Assembly (NCBI GenBank): GCA_913031655.1 | Contig: CAJWFY010000005.1 | Coordinates: 1 to 24,753 of the forward strand | Reading direction: 5' to 3' | Length of the DNA stretch: 24,753 nucleotides | Source: an uncultured Flavobacteriaceae bacterium | Lineage (GTDB): Bacteria; Bacteroidota; Bacteroidia; Flavobacteriales; Flavobacteriaceae | In this document: one piece after another, positions 1-9,487 of the stretch | Numbering within the stretch: the first letter of the stretch is position 1 | Layout: the number at the start of each line of letters is the position of its first letter | Position numbers and translations under genes: made by a program | The notes under the pieces: model-generated | What the model was told of the DNA's origin: nothing | Database searches by the model: none | Seen by the model: only the letters and a program-made list of their open reading frames with translations

Positions 1-452
1 TTAATGACAAAGACATTGAAGTAAATGTTGAAAAAGGTGTGGTATTTATATCTATTTCTGATAAATTATTATTCAATAGTGGAAGTTATGTAGTTTCTGA
101 ACGCGCTAAAGAAGTACTTGGTAAAGTAGCTAAAGTAGTCTTAGATAAGCCTGAAATTGAATTTCTTGTAGAAGGTCATACAGATGATCAATCAATACAA
201 AATGAATCAATAATTGACAACTGGGATTTAAGTGTTAAACGTGCGACGTCTGTAGTAAGAGTTTTACAAAATGATTTTGGTGTTCAACCAGAAAGAATGA
301 CAGCTGCCGGTAGAAGTTTTTACGTACCTATTGCTGATAATGATACGGCTGAAAATAGATCTAAAAACAGAAGAACTAGAATTGTAGTTCTTCCTAAACT
401 TGATCAATTTTATGAATTAATTGAACAAGGAATGAAAGGCGGATCAAACTAA
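1..452 (+). CDS. OmpA-family outer membrane/peptidoglycan-binding protein (3' part only)
   Basis: The reading frame is open from the window edge (first full codon at base 3), so the gene starts upstream and only its C-terminal ~150 residues are visible. This part is an OmpA/MotB-type domain. It has a beta strand ending in LLFNSGSY, then a VEGHTDD motif holding the aspartate that contacts diaminopimelate, the helix pattern NWDLSVKRATSVVRVL, an AAGRSFYVP segment and NRRTRIVVL with the conserved arginine. In this family the domain binds peptidoglycan non-covalently and anchors an outer-membrane or lipoprotein partner in the periplasm. The N-terminal part is missing, so a barrel, a coiled coil or a lipoprotein signal cannot be told apart. 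A GTG at base 39 would give a shorter frame, but it lies inside the domain and the frame continues upstream of it, so it is not the start. A strong terminator follows 24 bases after the stop. Confidence 0.92.
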   Translation, partial: NDKDIEVNVEKGVVFISISDKLLFNSGSYVVSERAKEVLGKVAKVVLDKPEIEFLVEGHTDDQSIQNESIIDNWDLSVKRATSVVRVLQNDFGVQPERMTAAGRSFYVPIADNDTAENRSKNRRTRIVVLPKLDQFYELIEQGMKGGSN

Positions 453-475
453 AAAGTAACATTTTATATTATTTT

Positions 476-509
476 AAAAAACACATCTGCTTAAGATGTG
501 TTTTTTTTT
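476..509 (+). terminator. Rho-independent terminator after the OmpA-family gene
   Basis: ACACATCT (481-488) pairs with AGATGTGT (494-501) around a five-base loop GCTTA. The stem is extended by A476-480 pairing with T502-506, and the run of T continues to 509. This is the only classical protein-gene terminator I can see in the window. It separates the OmpA-family gene from the helicase gene. Confidence 0.87.
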
Positions 510-565
510 ATTTCTAAGTGAGCTAAATATTTCTTTTAAGCCATTAAATACCCGATTAAATAGAC

Positions 566-573
566 GATATTTG
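566..573 (+). promoter_or_regulatory. Possible Bacteroidota -7 element for the DEAD-box helicase gene
   Basis: GATATTTG differs by one base from the consensus TAnnTTTG and lies 17 bases before the ATG at 591, just beyond the upstream terminator. No convincing -33 TTG is present, so this is a weak call. Confidence 0.35.
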
Positions 574-590
574 CACACTTAATTAAAAAA

Positions 591-2348
591 ATGGGTAATT
601 TCAAAGATTTAGGGGTAAATAAAGGGCTATTATTAGCCGTTGAAGAATTGGGATTTACTTCTCCTACAGCAGTTCAAGAGCAAGCAATTCCATATTTATT
701 AAAAGGAAAAAAAGATTTAATTGCTCTAGCTCAAACTGGTACTGGAAAAACAGCTGCATTTGGTCTCCCTTGTATACAGCAAGTTGATCCTAAGATAAAA
801 CATGTTCAAACTATTATACTTTGTCCTACTCGTGAACTGTGTATACAGATTTCTAAAGATTTATTGAAATATGCAAAACATTTAGATTACGTTAAGATTG
901 TAGCTGTGTATGGAGGTACTAGTATTGATAATCAAATAAGATCTATAAAAAGAGGTGTTCAAATTGTAGTAGGAACTCCAGGAAGAACTAAAGATTTAAT
1001 CAAAAGAAGAGTTTTAAAATTAGATATAGTAAATAAAGTTGTTTTAGATGAAGCGGATGAAATGCTAAGTATGGGGTTTAAAGAAGACTTAAGCTACATT
1101 TTGGACACCACTTCAGAAAATAGACAAACTATGTTGTTTTCTGCGACTATGTCTAGAGAGGTTAGATCTATTTCTAAAAAATTCATGAAGGATGCGGAAG
1201 AAATTACCGTAGAAAAATTAAATTCTGGTGCCAAAAATGTTGAACATCACGTTTATAACGTTAACTCAAGAGACAAATATGACACTTTAAAAAGAATAGC
1301 TGATTTTAATCCAGATATCTATGGAATTGTTTTTTGTAGAACTAGAAGAGAAACTCAGGATATAGCTAACAAGTTTATGAACGACGGTTATAATGCAGAT
1401 GCCATTCATGGAGAGTTGTCTCAAGGCCAAAGAGATGAAGTGATGTCAAAATTTAGAGATAAATCTTTACAAATATTAATAGCAACTGATGTGGCAGCAA
1501 GAGGATTAGATGTTGATAGCTTGACACATGTTATTAATTATTCACTTCCTGATGATCCTGAAGTATACACTCATAGAAGTGGTCGTACAGGAAGAGCAGG
1601 AAAAAGCGGAATTTCAATAGCTATTTCAAATTCAAGAGAAGGAAGAAAACTTAAGTCAATTGAAAATAAATCTCAAATTAAGTTTATAAGACAAGAAGTT
1701 CCCTCTGGAAAAGAAATTTGTTCAAAGCAACTTTTAAAATTAATTGAAAAAATTCAAAAAGTTAAAGTAGATGAAAAACAAATCGAACCTTTTTTAGAAG
1801 ATATTTATTCAAAATTAGAATCATTATCAAGAGAAGATTTAATAAAACACTTTGTTTCAGCGGAATTTAATAAGTTTTTAGACTATTATAATAAATCTAA
1901 AGATGTTAAAAGTGAGAGGAAAAGTGAAAGTAGAGATGATGACAGAAAACCATTTAAAGAAAGATCTAGAAGTAGAACTGATTTTTCTAATTTATCAGTT
2001 AATATTGGTAGAAAAAATGGAGTTACCCCTATCGAGTTAATATCATTAGTAAACAGAATAATAAAATCTAATGAAATCGAAATAGGTGCTATTGATATTA
2101 GAGAGTCTTATAGTATTTTTGAAATTGATGCGAAAGCCGAAAGTGACCTTATTAAAAAAGGTCCAAAAATCGACTTTAACGGAGTTTCTTTAGAAATTAA
2201 AATTTCTAAAGAAAAGGTTGAAAGAAAGTTTCAAAGAGATAAAAAAAGTAGTTCTAATTTCAAAAGTAAAAGAAGAAGTGGATCACAAAGAGACTTCAAA
2301 GGAAGGTCTGATAGAAGAAGCAAAAATAAAGGAAGGTATAATAATTAA
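591..2348 (+). CDS. deaD: DEAD-box ATP-dependent RNA helicase with DbpA-type RNA-binding domain
   Basis: A 585-residue DEAD-box helicase that unwinds structured RNA, typically during ribosome assembly, cold adaptation or RNA turnover. Visible motifs are the Q motif region (GFTSPTAVQEQ, 21-31), motif I AQTGTGKT (47-54), PTREL (79-83), TPGR (129-132), DEAD (153-156), SAT (184-186), ATDVAARGLD (298-307) and HRSGRTGRAG (328-337). Residues about 466-540 form a small domain resembling the RRM-like DbpA domain (LSVNIGRKNG... FEIDAKAE...). In E. coli DbpA this domain recognises 23S rRNA, but specificity here is unknown. A basic R/S/K-rich tail (541-585) probably adds non-specific RNA affinity. The ATG follows an A-rich tract. 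The gene stands alone after a terminator, and its stop shares TTAA with the stop of the convergent uvrD/pcrA gene. Family is certain; the choice between the deaD/csdA and dbpA names is not. Confidence 0.95.
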   Translation: MGNFKDLGVNKGLLLAVEELGFTSPTAVQEQAIPYLLKGKKDLIALAQTGTGKTAAFGLPCIQQVDPKIKHVQTIILCPTRELCIQISKDLLKYAKHLDYVKIVAVYGGTSIDNQIRSIKRGVQIVVGTPGRTKDLIKRRVLKLDIVNKVVLDEADEMLSMGFKEDLSYILDTTSENRQTMLFSATMSREVRSISKKFMKDAEEITVEKLNSGAKNVEHHVYNVNSRDKYDTLKRIADFNPDIYGIVFCRTRRETQDIANKFMNDGYNADAIHGELSQGQRDEVMSKFRDKSLQILIATDVAARGLDVDSLTHVINYSLPDDPEVYTHRSGRTGRAGKSGISIAISNSREGRKLKSIENKSQIKFIRQEVPSGKEICSKQLLKLIEKIQKVKVDEKQIEPFLEDIYSKLESLSREDLIKHFVSAEFNKFLDYYNKSKDVKSERKSESRDDDRKPFKERSRSRTDFSNLSVNIGRKNGVTPIELISLVNRIIKSNEIEIGAIDIRESYSIFEIDAKAESDLIKKGPKIDFNGVSLEIKISKEKVERKFQRDKKSSSNFKSKRRSGSQRDFKGRSDRRSKNKGRYNN

Positions 2349-4612
2349 CTTACTATTTCATATTTAGCAAACTTTAGTAATATTTTTTTAACACCACTAG
2401 TGTCAAATTTTACCTCAGCCTTTTTGTCATAGCCTAGTCCTTCTGTTTCCATAACTACACCTTTACCAAATCTATTGTGAATAATAAAATCACCTATTTT
2501 TAAGTCTGTATAATCTGAGTTTCCAATTGACTTTTGATTAACATTTCGAGTCTTACCTAAAGGTTTTAAATTGCTTTTTTTCTCTGGTTTTTTAAACCTT
2601 AGAGAATTCGAGGCACTGCTTGTTTGGAATAAAGATTTAGTTTTTGAAAAATTATGATTGGTATATTTATTTTCTATTTCTTTAATAAACCTACTTGGTT
2701 CACAGTCATTTAATTTACCCCACCTATACCTAGTTTTTGCATGTGTAAGAGTTATTTTTTTTTCAGCTCTAGTTAAAGCCACATAAAACAACCTTCTTTC
2801 TTCTTCTAAATCAGATCTAGTACTCGAGCTCAAAGCTGATGGAAAAAGATCTTCTTCTAAACCAACAATATAAACATGTGAAAACTCTAAACCTTTAGCG
2901 AGGTGAATTGTCATTAAAGAAACTTTTTTTTGAGTCTCGTTAATATCTTTATCTAATTCAGAAATTAACGCTACATCTTCTAAAAACTCATTTAAAGAAC
3001 CTTCAGAATTTATAACATCCTCTTGACCTTCAATAAAATCCTTTACAGCGTTTAATAATTCTTCTATATTTTCTATTCGACTTACTGATTCTGGAGTTCC
3101 TTCAGCTTTCAAAAGGTTAATTACACCAATTCTTTTTAGTACCTCATCAATGATTTCTAAAGCATTTAAACTCTTATTTCTAAGTTGAAAGCTTTTTATT
3201 AAGTTCAAGAAATCGATTAACTTAGTTTTAGTTCCGTTATTTATGTTTATATCTATATTTTCAAGTAATTCTAGAGTCTTAAAAAGACTAATGTTATTTT
3301 CATTTGAATAAATAAGTAGTTTATCTACAGTTGTCTGTCCAATTCCTCTTGTAGGATAGTTAAGGATTCTTTTAATACTCTCCTCGTCGCTAGGATTAAT
3401 TATGACTCTTAAATATGCTAGAATATCCTTAATTTCTTTTCGTTGATAAAATGAAAGTCCACCATAAATTTGATATGAAATATTTTTTCTTCTTAAAGCA
3501 TCTTCAATTGATCTAGATTGTGCGTTTGTTCTATATAGAACAGCAAATGAGTCGTTGTCTAATCTTAAATTATTTTTATTTTCAAATATTGATGATGCTA
3601 CATACCTACCTTCTTCAGAATCAGTTATTGATTCATTTATTTGAATCTTATCTCCTTCTTCATTTTCTGTCCAGACATTTTTATCTAATTTATTTATATT
3701 GTTTTTTATTACTGAATTTGCTGCGTTAACAATATTTTGAGTTGATCTATAATTTTGCTCCAACCTGTAAACTGTTGAATTTAAATAATCTTTTTGAAAA
3801 CTTAAAATATTCTCAATGTTAGCACCTCTAAAACCATATATACTTTGGGCATCATCTCCAACAACACACAAATTTTCATAACGATCAGCTAACGCTTTTA
3901 TAATTAAATATTGAGAGTGATTAGTGTCTTGATACTCATCTACATGTATATATTTAAATCTTTCTTGATATTTAGCCAATACTTCAGGAAATCTATTTAA
4001 TAACTCATTTGTTTTTAGCATAAGATCATCAAAATCCATAGCAGAAGCTTTAAAACACCTGTTGACGTAAGTTTGATATACTTTTCCAAACATAGGCCTT
4101 CTAGCTTCATTGTCTTGTTGTATCAATTCTTGATTACTTAAATAAGCTTTAATTGTAACTAAATTATTTTTTAAAGAGGAAATTCTGTTTCTAATATTTC
4201 TATATTTATAAAGGTCTTTATCTAATTTCAACTCCTTAATTATAGTAGCTATCAGTCTCTCTGAATCTTGAGTATCGTAAATGGTAAAATTTGATGAATA
4301 ACCCAATAGTTCGGCTTCTGATCTTAAAATTCTAGCAAAGATCGAATGAAATGTACCCATCCATAAATTCTTTGATTTTTCTTCGCCAACAATTAATGAA
4401 ATTCTAGATTTCATTTCCCTAGCTGCCTTATTTGTAAAAGTTAGTGCAAGAATTGAAAAAGGATCCACACCCATTTCCATCAAATAAGCTATTCTATAAG
4501 TTAATACTCTAGTTTTTCCAGATCCTGCACCAGCTATAACCATGATAGGTCCATTCTTGTGAATTGTAGGTAATTTTTGAGATTCGTTTAATTGACTTAA
4601 ATAGTCTTCCAA
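2345..4612 (-). CDS. uvrD: UvrD/PcrA-type 3'-5' DNA helicase
   Basis: A 755-residue superfamily 1A helicase, of the type that unwinds nicked or damaged DNA in excision and mismatch repair and removes RecA or stalled RNA polymerase. Motifs in order are GAGSGKT (28-34), LTFTNKAAREM (57-67), VDEYQDT (224-230), GDDAQSIYGFRGA (252-264), LEQNYRST (284-291), MTIHLAKGLEF (567-577) and EERRLFYVALTRAEKK (604-619). The C-terminus (about 705-755, IGDFIIHNRFGKGVV...) resembles the PcrA/UvrD Tudor-like module that binds RNA polymerase, joined by a low-complexity linker (650-700). The start is TTG: an in-frame stop lies just upstream, and the conserved YLSQLNESQ segment begins three residues later, so no ATG is possible. 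It is divergent from recG and convergent with the DEAD-box gene, with a 4-base overlap. PcrA is an equally fair name. Confidence 0.95.
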   Translation of the reverse strand: MEDYLSQLNESQKLPTIHKNGPIMVIAGAGSGKTRVLTYRIAYLMEMGVDPFSILALTFTNKAAREMKSRISLIVGEEKSKNLWMGTFHSIFARILRSEAELLGYSSNFTIYDTQDSERLIATIIKELKLDKDLYKYRNIRNRISSLKNNLVTIKAYLSNQELIQQDNEARRPMFGKVYQTYVNRCFKASAMDFDDLMLKTNELLNRFPEVLAKYQERFKYIHVDEYQDTNHSQYLIIKALADRYENLCVVGDDAQSIYGFRGANIENILSFQKDYLNSTVYRLEQNYRSTQNIVNAANSVIKNNINKLDKNVWTENEEGDKIQINESITDSEEGRYVASSIFENKNNLRLDNDSFAVLYRTNAQSRSIEDALRRKNISYQIYGGLSFYQRKEIKDILAYLRVIINPSDEESIKRILNYPTRGIGQTTVDKLLIYSNENNISLFKTLELLENIDININNGTKTKLIDFLNLIKSFQLRNKSLNALEIIDEVLKRIGVINLLKAEGTPESVSRIENIEELLNAVKDFIEGQEDVINSEGSLNEFLEDVALISELDKDINETQKKVSLMTIHLAKGLEFSHVYIVGLEEDLFPSALSSSTRSDLEEERRLFYVALTRAEKKITLTHAKTRYRWGKLNDCEPSRFIKEIENKYTNHNFSKTKSLFQTSSASNSLRFKKPEKKSNLKPLGKTRNVNQKSIGNSDYTDLKIGDFIIHNRFGKGVVMETEGLGYDKKAEVKFDTSGVKKILLKFAKYEIVS

Positions 4613-4630
4613 TTCTTGATAAAGTTAATT

Positions 4631-4659
4631 TTGTTATAGAATTTTTGTCTGTAATTTTT
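4631..4659 (+). promoter_or_regulatory. Possible promoter for recG
   Basis: TTG at 4631-4633 is followed after 18 bases by TAATTTTT (4652-4659), one base off the -7 consensus TAnnTTTG. The spacing fits Bacteroidota promoters. It lies in the 79-base gap between the divergent uvrD and recG genes. Confidence 0.35.
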
Positions 4660-4691
4660 ACCTTATAAAGTTAATAAATTATATTAGTGTA

Positions 4692-6797
4692 GTGAAAGAA
4701 AATTATTTATTTACACCAATTGATTATTTAAAGGGAGTTGGTCCTAATAGAGCTAGTTTATTAAAGTCAGAATTAAAAGTTTTTACTTATAATGATCTAT
4801 TAAATTATTTTCCTTTCAGGTATATTGATAGAACTAAATATCATAAAATAAGCGAGTTAGAAAAAACTAATTCAGAAGTTCAGATTATCGGAAAGTTTAT
4901 GAATCTTAAATATTCTGAGAATATTAAATCTAAAAGATTAATAGGGATTTTTAGTGATGGTGAAAATGAAATAGAAATTATTTGGTTTAGAGCAGTAAAA
5001 TGGATTGAAAAATCAATCAAGCTAAATGAAAACTATGTAGTTTATGGAAAGGTTAATTGGTTTAACAATAGATATTCGATTGTACATCCTGAAATAGAAC
5101 TTTTAATTAAACACAAAAAAAACATAAAACATAATCTTTTACCTATTTACAGTTCTACAGAAACTTTAGCATCAAGAGGAATAACTAATAAATTAATTAG
5201 AGATTTTATTATAAATATTTTTGAAAATTCTCCAAAAAGCTTTAATGAGAATTTAAGTAAGACTATAAACGAGAGATATACAATGCTTACCAGATTTGAT
5301 GCTTTTTTTAATCTTCACTTTCCTAAAAGTCAAATACTTTTAGCTAAGGCGCAATTCAGATTAAAATATGAAGAATTTTTCTTTATTCAGCTACAGTTTT
5401 TGTTTAAAAACTTATCAAATAAAAACAAATTTAAAGGCTTTGTTTTTTCTAATGTCGGTAAATATTTTAATACTTTTTATAATGATCATTTAGAATTTGA
5501 ACTTACTAATGCTCAAAAAAGAGTTGTTAAAGATATTAGAAAAGATTTTTCATCCAACGCACAAATGAATAGACTTCTTCAAGGAGATGTCGGGTCTGGA
5601 AAAACAATCGTAGCTCTATTGTGTTCGTTAATTGCTATTGATAATGATTTTCAAACATGTTTAATCGCTCCTACTGAAATATTAGCTCAGCAACATTTCC
5701 AAAGTATAAGCGATCCTTTATCAAAAATTAATTTAAATGTAAAACTTCTAACTGGTTCAACTTCTAAGAAAGAAAGGGTTACTCTTTTTCAAGACATAAA
5801 AAATGGCTTAGTTGATATTTTAATAGGAACTCATGCGGTTTTAGAAGATAAAGTTGTTTTTAAAAATTTAGGATTTGCAATTATCGATGAACAGCATCGT
5901 TTCGGAGTTGCTCAAAGATCAAAATTATGGAAAAAAAATACAACTCCACCTCATATATTAGTTATGACAGCCACTCCTATTCCAAGAACTCTCGCTATGA
6001 GTGTTTATGGCGATCTTGATATTTCAATTATTGATGAATTACCCCCTGGAAGAAAAAAAGTGAATACAGTTCATCGAACAGATAGAAATCGATTAGAGGT
6101 GTTTAAATTCATTCGAGATGAAATTTCTAAAGGCAGACAAATTTATGTAGTTTATCCTTTGATTGAAGAATCTAAGGCTATGGATTATAAGGATCTTATG
6201 GATGGTTATGAAGGTATAATAAGAGAATTTCCTATTGAAAATTATCAAATAAGCATTTTACATGGCAGGATGAAGCCAGCTGATAAAGCTATTGAAATGA
6301 ATAGATTCAAGAACGGAGAAACTCAAATTATGGTTTCCACAACAGTCATTGAAGTGGGAGTTAATATTCCCAATGCTTCGGTAATGGTTATAGAAAGTTC
6401 AGAAAGATTTGGATTATCTCAACTTCATCAGCTAAGAGGAAGAGTTGGGCGTGGCTCTGAAAATAGTTATTGTATTTTAATGAGTAAAGAAAAATTAAGT
6501 ACTGAAGCCAGAACAAGAATTAAAACGATGACTAGTACAAACGATGGTTTCAGAATTTCTGAAGTTGATATGGAGTTAAGAGGACCTGGAAACTTATTAG
6601 GAACTCAACAAAGTGGTTTGTTGAATTTCAAGATAGCAGATATAATAAAAGATAGAGATATATTAGAATTAGCCAGAAAAGACGCAAAAGAATTAATAAA
6701 TACTGATCCAGGTTTAAAACTTAATGAGAATAAAGAAATCAAGAAAGAGTATTTTTCTTTAAATAAAAACAATATACTCTGGAAATACATTAGTTAA
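4692..6797 (+). CDS. recG: ATP-dependent DNA helicase RecG
   Basis: A 701-residue protein, close to E. coli RecG in length, that regresses stalled replication forks and processes branched recombination intermediates. The N-terminal LKGVGPNRA (13-21) and the OB-fold wedge domain (about 60-140) precede the helicase core: LTNAQKRV (271-278), Walker A GDVGSGKT (298-305), APTEILAQQH (326-335), DEQHRFG (399-405), TATPIPRT (426-433), STTVIEVGVNIP (549-560) and QLRGRVGRG (580-588), followed by the C-terminal region that carries the TRG-type coupling element. The start is GTG; the conserved N-terminal motif begins only a few residues later and there is no ATG nearby. It lies divergently from uvrD/pcrA, giving a small DNA-repair pair, and about 55 bases upstream of pheT. 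Confidence 0.96.
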   Translation: MKENYLFTPIDYLKGVGPNRASLLKSELKVFTYNDLLNYFPFRYIDRTKYHKISELEKTNSEVQIIGKFMNLKYSENIKSKRLIGIFSDGENEIEIIWFRAVKWIEKSIKLNENYVVYGKVNWFNNRYSIVHPEIELLIKHKKNIKHNLLPIYSSTETLASRGITNKLIRDFIINIFENSPKSFNENLSKTINERYTMLTRFDAFFNLHFPKSQILLAKAQFRLKYEEFFFIQLQFLFKNLSNKNKFKGFVFSNVGKYFNTFYNDHLEFELTNAQKRVVKDIRKDFSSNAQMNRLLQGDVGSGKTIVALLCSLIAIDNDFQTCLIAPTEILAQQHFQSISDPLSKINLNVKLLTGSTSKKERVTLFQDIKNGLVDILIGTHAVLEDKVVFKNLGFAIIDEQHRFGVAQRSKLWKKNTTPPHILVMTATPIPRTLAMSVYGDLDISIIDELPPGRKKVNTVHRTDRNRLEVFKFIRDEISKGRQIYVVYPLIEESKAMDYKDLMDGYEGIIREFPIENYQISILHGRMKPADKAIEMNRFKNGETQIMVSTTVIEVGVNIPNASVMVIESSERFGLSQLHQLRGRVGRGSENSYCILMSKEKLSTEARTRIKTMTSTNDGFRISEVDMELRGPGNLLGTQQSGLLNFKIADIIKDRDILELARKDAKELINTDPGLKLNENKEIKKEYFSLNKNNILWKYIS

Positions 6798-6824
6798 TAT
6801 TTTATAAATAAAATTTCTTAATTG

Positions 6825-6832
6825 TATCTTTA
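6825..6832 (+). promoter_or_regulatory. Possible -7 element for pheT
   Basis: TATCTTTA differs from TAnnTTTG only in its last base and lies 20 bases before the pheT ATG, within the 55-base recG-pheT gap. No clear -33 TTG is visible. Confidence 0.33.
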
Positions 6833-6852
6833 CAACTAATAAAAAAAAAGAA

Positions 6853-9267
6853 ATGAATATATCTTTTAATTGGCTTAAAGAGTTTTTAAATATTGATATT
6901 GATATTGAAAAAGTTTCAGAAATATTGACTGATATTGGTTTGGAGGTTGAGGGTATTAGTGAATACCAAGAATTTAAAGGAGGTTTTGAAGGTTTACTAG
7001 TAGGAAAGGTAGTTTCTTGTATTAAACATCCAAACGCTGATAGATTAAATTTAACTACAGTAGATATAGGTGAAGATTCCTTGCTGCAAATTGTTTGTGG
7101 TGCGCCTAACGTTCAATCTGAACAACATGTTGTAGTCGCTACAGTTGGAACAATTTTATATCCTTTAGATTCAGACTCATTTAAAATTAATAAAAGTAAA
7201 ATTAGAGGAGAATTAAGTCAAGGGATGATTTGCGCTGAAGATGAAATTGGAATAGGTAAATCTCATGAGGGAATAATAGTATTAGGTAATAATCACAAGC
7301 CTGGAACTAAAGTTTCTAGTGTATATGAGAATTATAAAGACTTTATATTTAACATAGGGTTAACTCCAAATAGATCTGATGCAATGAGTCATCATGGAGT
7401 TGCTAGAGATTTAAGAGCTGCTCTAATTCATAAAGGTTTAAAAACTGAATTAATAACTCCATCAGTTTCATCATTTCATATTAATTCTAGAGCTAAAAAA
7501 GTTAACGTTAAAGTCATAAATAATGATTTATGTAATAGGTTTTCAGGAATATGTATTGAAAATATAAATGTTTCTAAATCCCCTAAATGGCTTATAAATA
7601 AATTATTTTCAATAGGACTCAATCCGATAAATAATGTTGTAGACATAACTAATTATGTTTTACATGAAATGGGCCAACCTTTACATGCTTATGATCTTGA
7701 AAAGATTAAATCCAATACAATTGAAGTTAAAACTTTAAAAGAAGGTACGATATTCACAACTCTAGATGGAACTAAAAGGAAATTGAACAGTACAGATTTA
7801 ATGATATGTGATAAAGACAAACCTATGTGTATTGCTGGAGTTTATGGAAGTGATTATTATGGTGTTTCAGAAGAAACAAAATCAATTTTTTTAGAAAGTG
7901 CATATTTTAATCCTGTTAGTATAAGAAAAACAGCTAAATCACACTCTATTAATAGTGACGCATCTTTTAGGTTTGAAAGAGGAATTGATATTGATCTAGT
8001 AGAATATGCGTTAAAACGTGCTGCAATTTTAATATGCGAAGTTTGTGATGGAAAAATATCAAGTGATTTAATAGATGAATATCCAAAAAAAGCTGAAAAC
8101 AGGTCCATACTTCTTAATTATGAAAAAACCAATAAATTAATTGGGCAAGTAATTCCAAGTGAAGAAATAAAATCAATTTTAACTTCTTTAGATTTTAAAA
8201 TTAATAATATAACTGAAACAGGGGTTGGAATAACAGTTCCGAATTACAGACATGATGTAAGTAGAGAATGTGATGTTGTTGAAGAAATTTTAAGAATATA
8301 TGGCTTTAATGAAATTAGTTTATCAAATAATTTATCAATCTCTTTAAATAGTGTTGAAAAAAATCTTCATTTTAAAACTGAAAATATTATTTCTAATTAT
8401 TTAAATTCTTTTGGGTTTAATGAAATAATGAATAATTCATTAACAAATAATGATTTAGATATTGTAGGAAGAAAAAGTATAGAAATTATTAATTCAATTA
8501 GTTCTGATGTATCTCAATTAAGAACTTCTTTATTAGAATCTTCATTAAAAACTTTAAAATATAATTTAAATAGAAAAAATAGAAATATTAATTTTTATGA
8601 ATTTGGAAAAATTTATGAGCAATCTAATAATGAAAATCAAGAGTCTAGAAGATTAGGTGTTTTATTTTCAGGAAATATAACTCATAAAACCTGGAACAAT
8701 AATAGTAAAGAAACTGAATTCTATACATTGAAAAATATTATTTTGAATTTATTCGAAAGACTTTCTTTAAAAGTATCTGAAGAAGTTTTAGAATTTGATG
8801 GATTTGATACAGCCTTGGGACTTATTAATGGTAAAGACAGATATGCTATAATTGGTTCTATTTCTGACAAAACTAAATCCATATTTGAAATAGACCAAAA
8901 AGTTTACTATGCATCTTTAGATATGGATCTAATTTTAAATAATTTATCACTAGGATTTAAAAAATATAAAACTATTTCAAAATATCCATCTGTTAACAGA
9001 GAATTAAATTTTTTATTTGACAAGGAAGTTAAATATAAATCTATCCAAGATTTAATTTTAAACAATTCTAAAAGTAAAAACTTAATAAATATGAGTCTTT
9101 CTGATGTTTATGAAGATAAAAAATTACCTGCTGGAAAAAAGTCGTACACTTTAAGTTTTTCTTTAATGGATGATGTCAAAACTCTAACAGAAAAAGAAAT
9201 TCAGTCCACAATGAATAAAATTCAAAAAAAGATAGAAAATGAATTTCAAGCCACTTTAAGATCTTAA
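6853..9267 (+). CDS. pheT: Phenylalanine-tRNA ligase beta subunit
   Basis: An 804-residue protein, the usual size for bacterial PheT (about 795 in E. coli). With PheS it forms the alpha2-beta2 synthetase that charges tRNA-Phe; the beta chain binds tRNA and edits mischarged Tyr-tRNA. Domains run in order: an N-terminal segment, an EMAP-like tRNA-binding fold (about 45-150, with HPNADRLNLTTVD and QGMICAEDEIGIG), the TPNRSDAMSHHGVARDL segment (near 171-187), the B3/B4 editing region (about 215-380, with KPMCIAGVYG and SDASFRFERGID), B5, a core-like domain, and the C-terminal ferredoxin-like anticodon-binding domain (from about 710, KYPSVNRELNFLF). The ATG follows a long A tract. pheS is not adjacent, so the two subunits are encoded apart. 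The next gene begins one base after the stop, implying co-translation. Confidence 0.97.
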   Translation: MNISFNWLKEFLNIDIDIEKVSEILTDIGLEVEGISEYQEFKGGFEGLLVGKVVSCIKHPNADRLNLTTVDIGEDSLLQIVCGAPNVQSEQHVVVATVGTILYPLDSDSFKINKSKIRGELSQGMICAEDEIGIGKSHEGIIVLGNNHKPGTKVSSVYENYKDFIFNIGLTPNRSDAMSHHGVARDLRAALIHKGLKTELITPSVSSFHINSRAKKVNVKVINNDLCNRFSGICIENINVSKSPKWLINKLFSIGLNPINNVVDITNYVLHEMGQPLHAYDLEKIKSNTIEVKTLKEGTIFTTLDGTKRKLNSTDLMICDKDKPMCIAGVYGSDYYGVSEETKSIFLESAYFNPVSIRKTAKSHSINSDASFRFERGIDIDLVEYALKRAAILICEVCDGKISSDLIDEYPKKAENRSILLNYEKTNKLIGQVIPSEEIKSILTSLDFKINNITETGVGITVPNYRHDVSRECDVVEEILRIYGFNEISLSNNLSISLNSVEKNLHFKTENIISNYLNSFGFNEIMNNSLTNNDLDIVGRKSIEIINSISSDVSQLRTSLLESSLKTLKYNLNRKNRNINFYEFGKIYEQSNNENQESRRLGVLFSGNITHKTWNNNSKETEFYTLKNIILNLFERLSLKVSEEVLEFDGFDTALGLINGKDRYAIIGSISDKTKSIFEIDQKVYYASLDMDLILNNLSLGFKKYKTISKYPSVNRELNFLFDKEVKYKSIQDLILNNSKSKNLINMSLSDVYEDKKLPAGKKSYTLSFSLMDDVKTLTEKEIQSTMNKIQKKIENEFQATLRS

Positions 9268-9268
9268 T

Positions 9269-9487
9269 TTGTCAGTAGATAATTATATTAAAATTTATGA
9301 GGGTTCCTTGGTGAATTCAAAAAGAATTATTAATGAATTAGAGTTAAATTCTATTTTCCCAATTGTAAAAAATGAATTTGAATCTGCTAGGTTAGCTGGT
9401 TTTGGTGTTTCAAGTTTTGATCAAATTAGAATTTTTGTTTTTCATGATGAGCTTGAAAAAGCTAAAAATATATTAAGTAAGTTATGA
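9269..9487 (+). CDS. DUF2007-type small protein
   Basis: A 72-residue protein resembling the DUF2007 family (sometimes called putative signal-transducing protein). It begins with a strand of the form YIKIYEGSL, a helix spanning VNSKRIINELELNSI, and ends with the strand RIFVFHDELEKAKNILSKL, the usual order in this family. Function is unknown; a PII-like small alpha/beta fold is commonly described. The TTG start lies one base after the pheT stop, which suggests translational coupling. The first strand is needed for the fold, so the internal GTG near 9311 is a poorer start. Its last six bases overlap the end of the convergent ABC-F gene. Homologues are often found beside unrelated housekeeping genes, so the link with pheT may be only transcriptional. 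Confidence 0.82.
   Translation: MSVDNYIKIYEGSLVNSKRIINELELNSIFPIVKNEFESARLAGFGVSSFDQIRIFVFHDELEKAKNILSKL

Noticed and set aside
2200..2340. Repetitive AGA/AAA-rich stretch at the 3' end of the DEAD-box gene considered as a DNA repeat
   Set aside because: It is coding for the basic Arg/Ser/Lys tail common in this helicase family; no regular unit is present.
3520..3729. Plus-strand open frame of 69 codons inside uvrD
   Set aside because: It is antisense to a strongly conserved helicase gene, rich in Leu/Tyr/Phe as expected from reversed coding sequence, with no family resemblance.
6605..6790. Minus-strand open frame opposite the 3' end of recG
   Set aside because: Shadow of recG; no conserved features or promoter.
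591..6797. Three neighbouring helicase genes considered as a defence or mobile island
   Set aside because: All three are standard chromosomal helicases (DEAD-box, UvrD/PcrA, RecG) with full motifs and no nuclease, methylase or mobile genes beside them.
7857..8108. Minus-strand open frame inside pheT
   Set aside because: Shadow of a conserved synthetase region.
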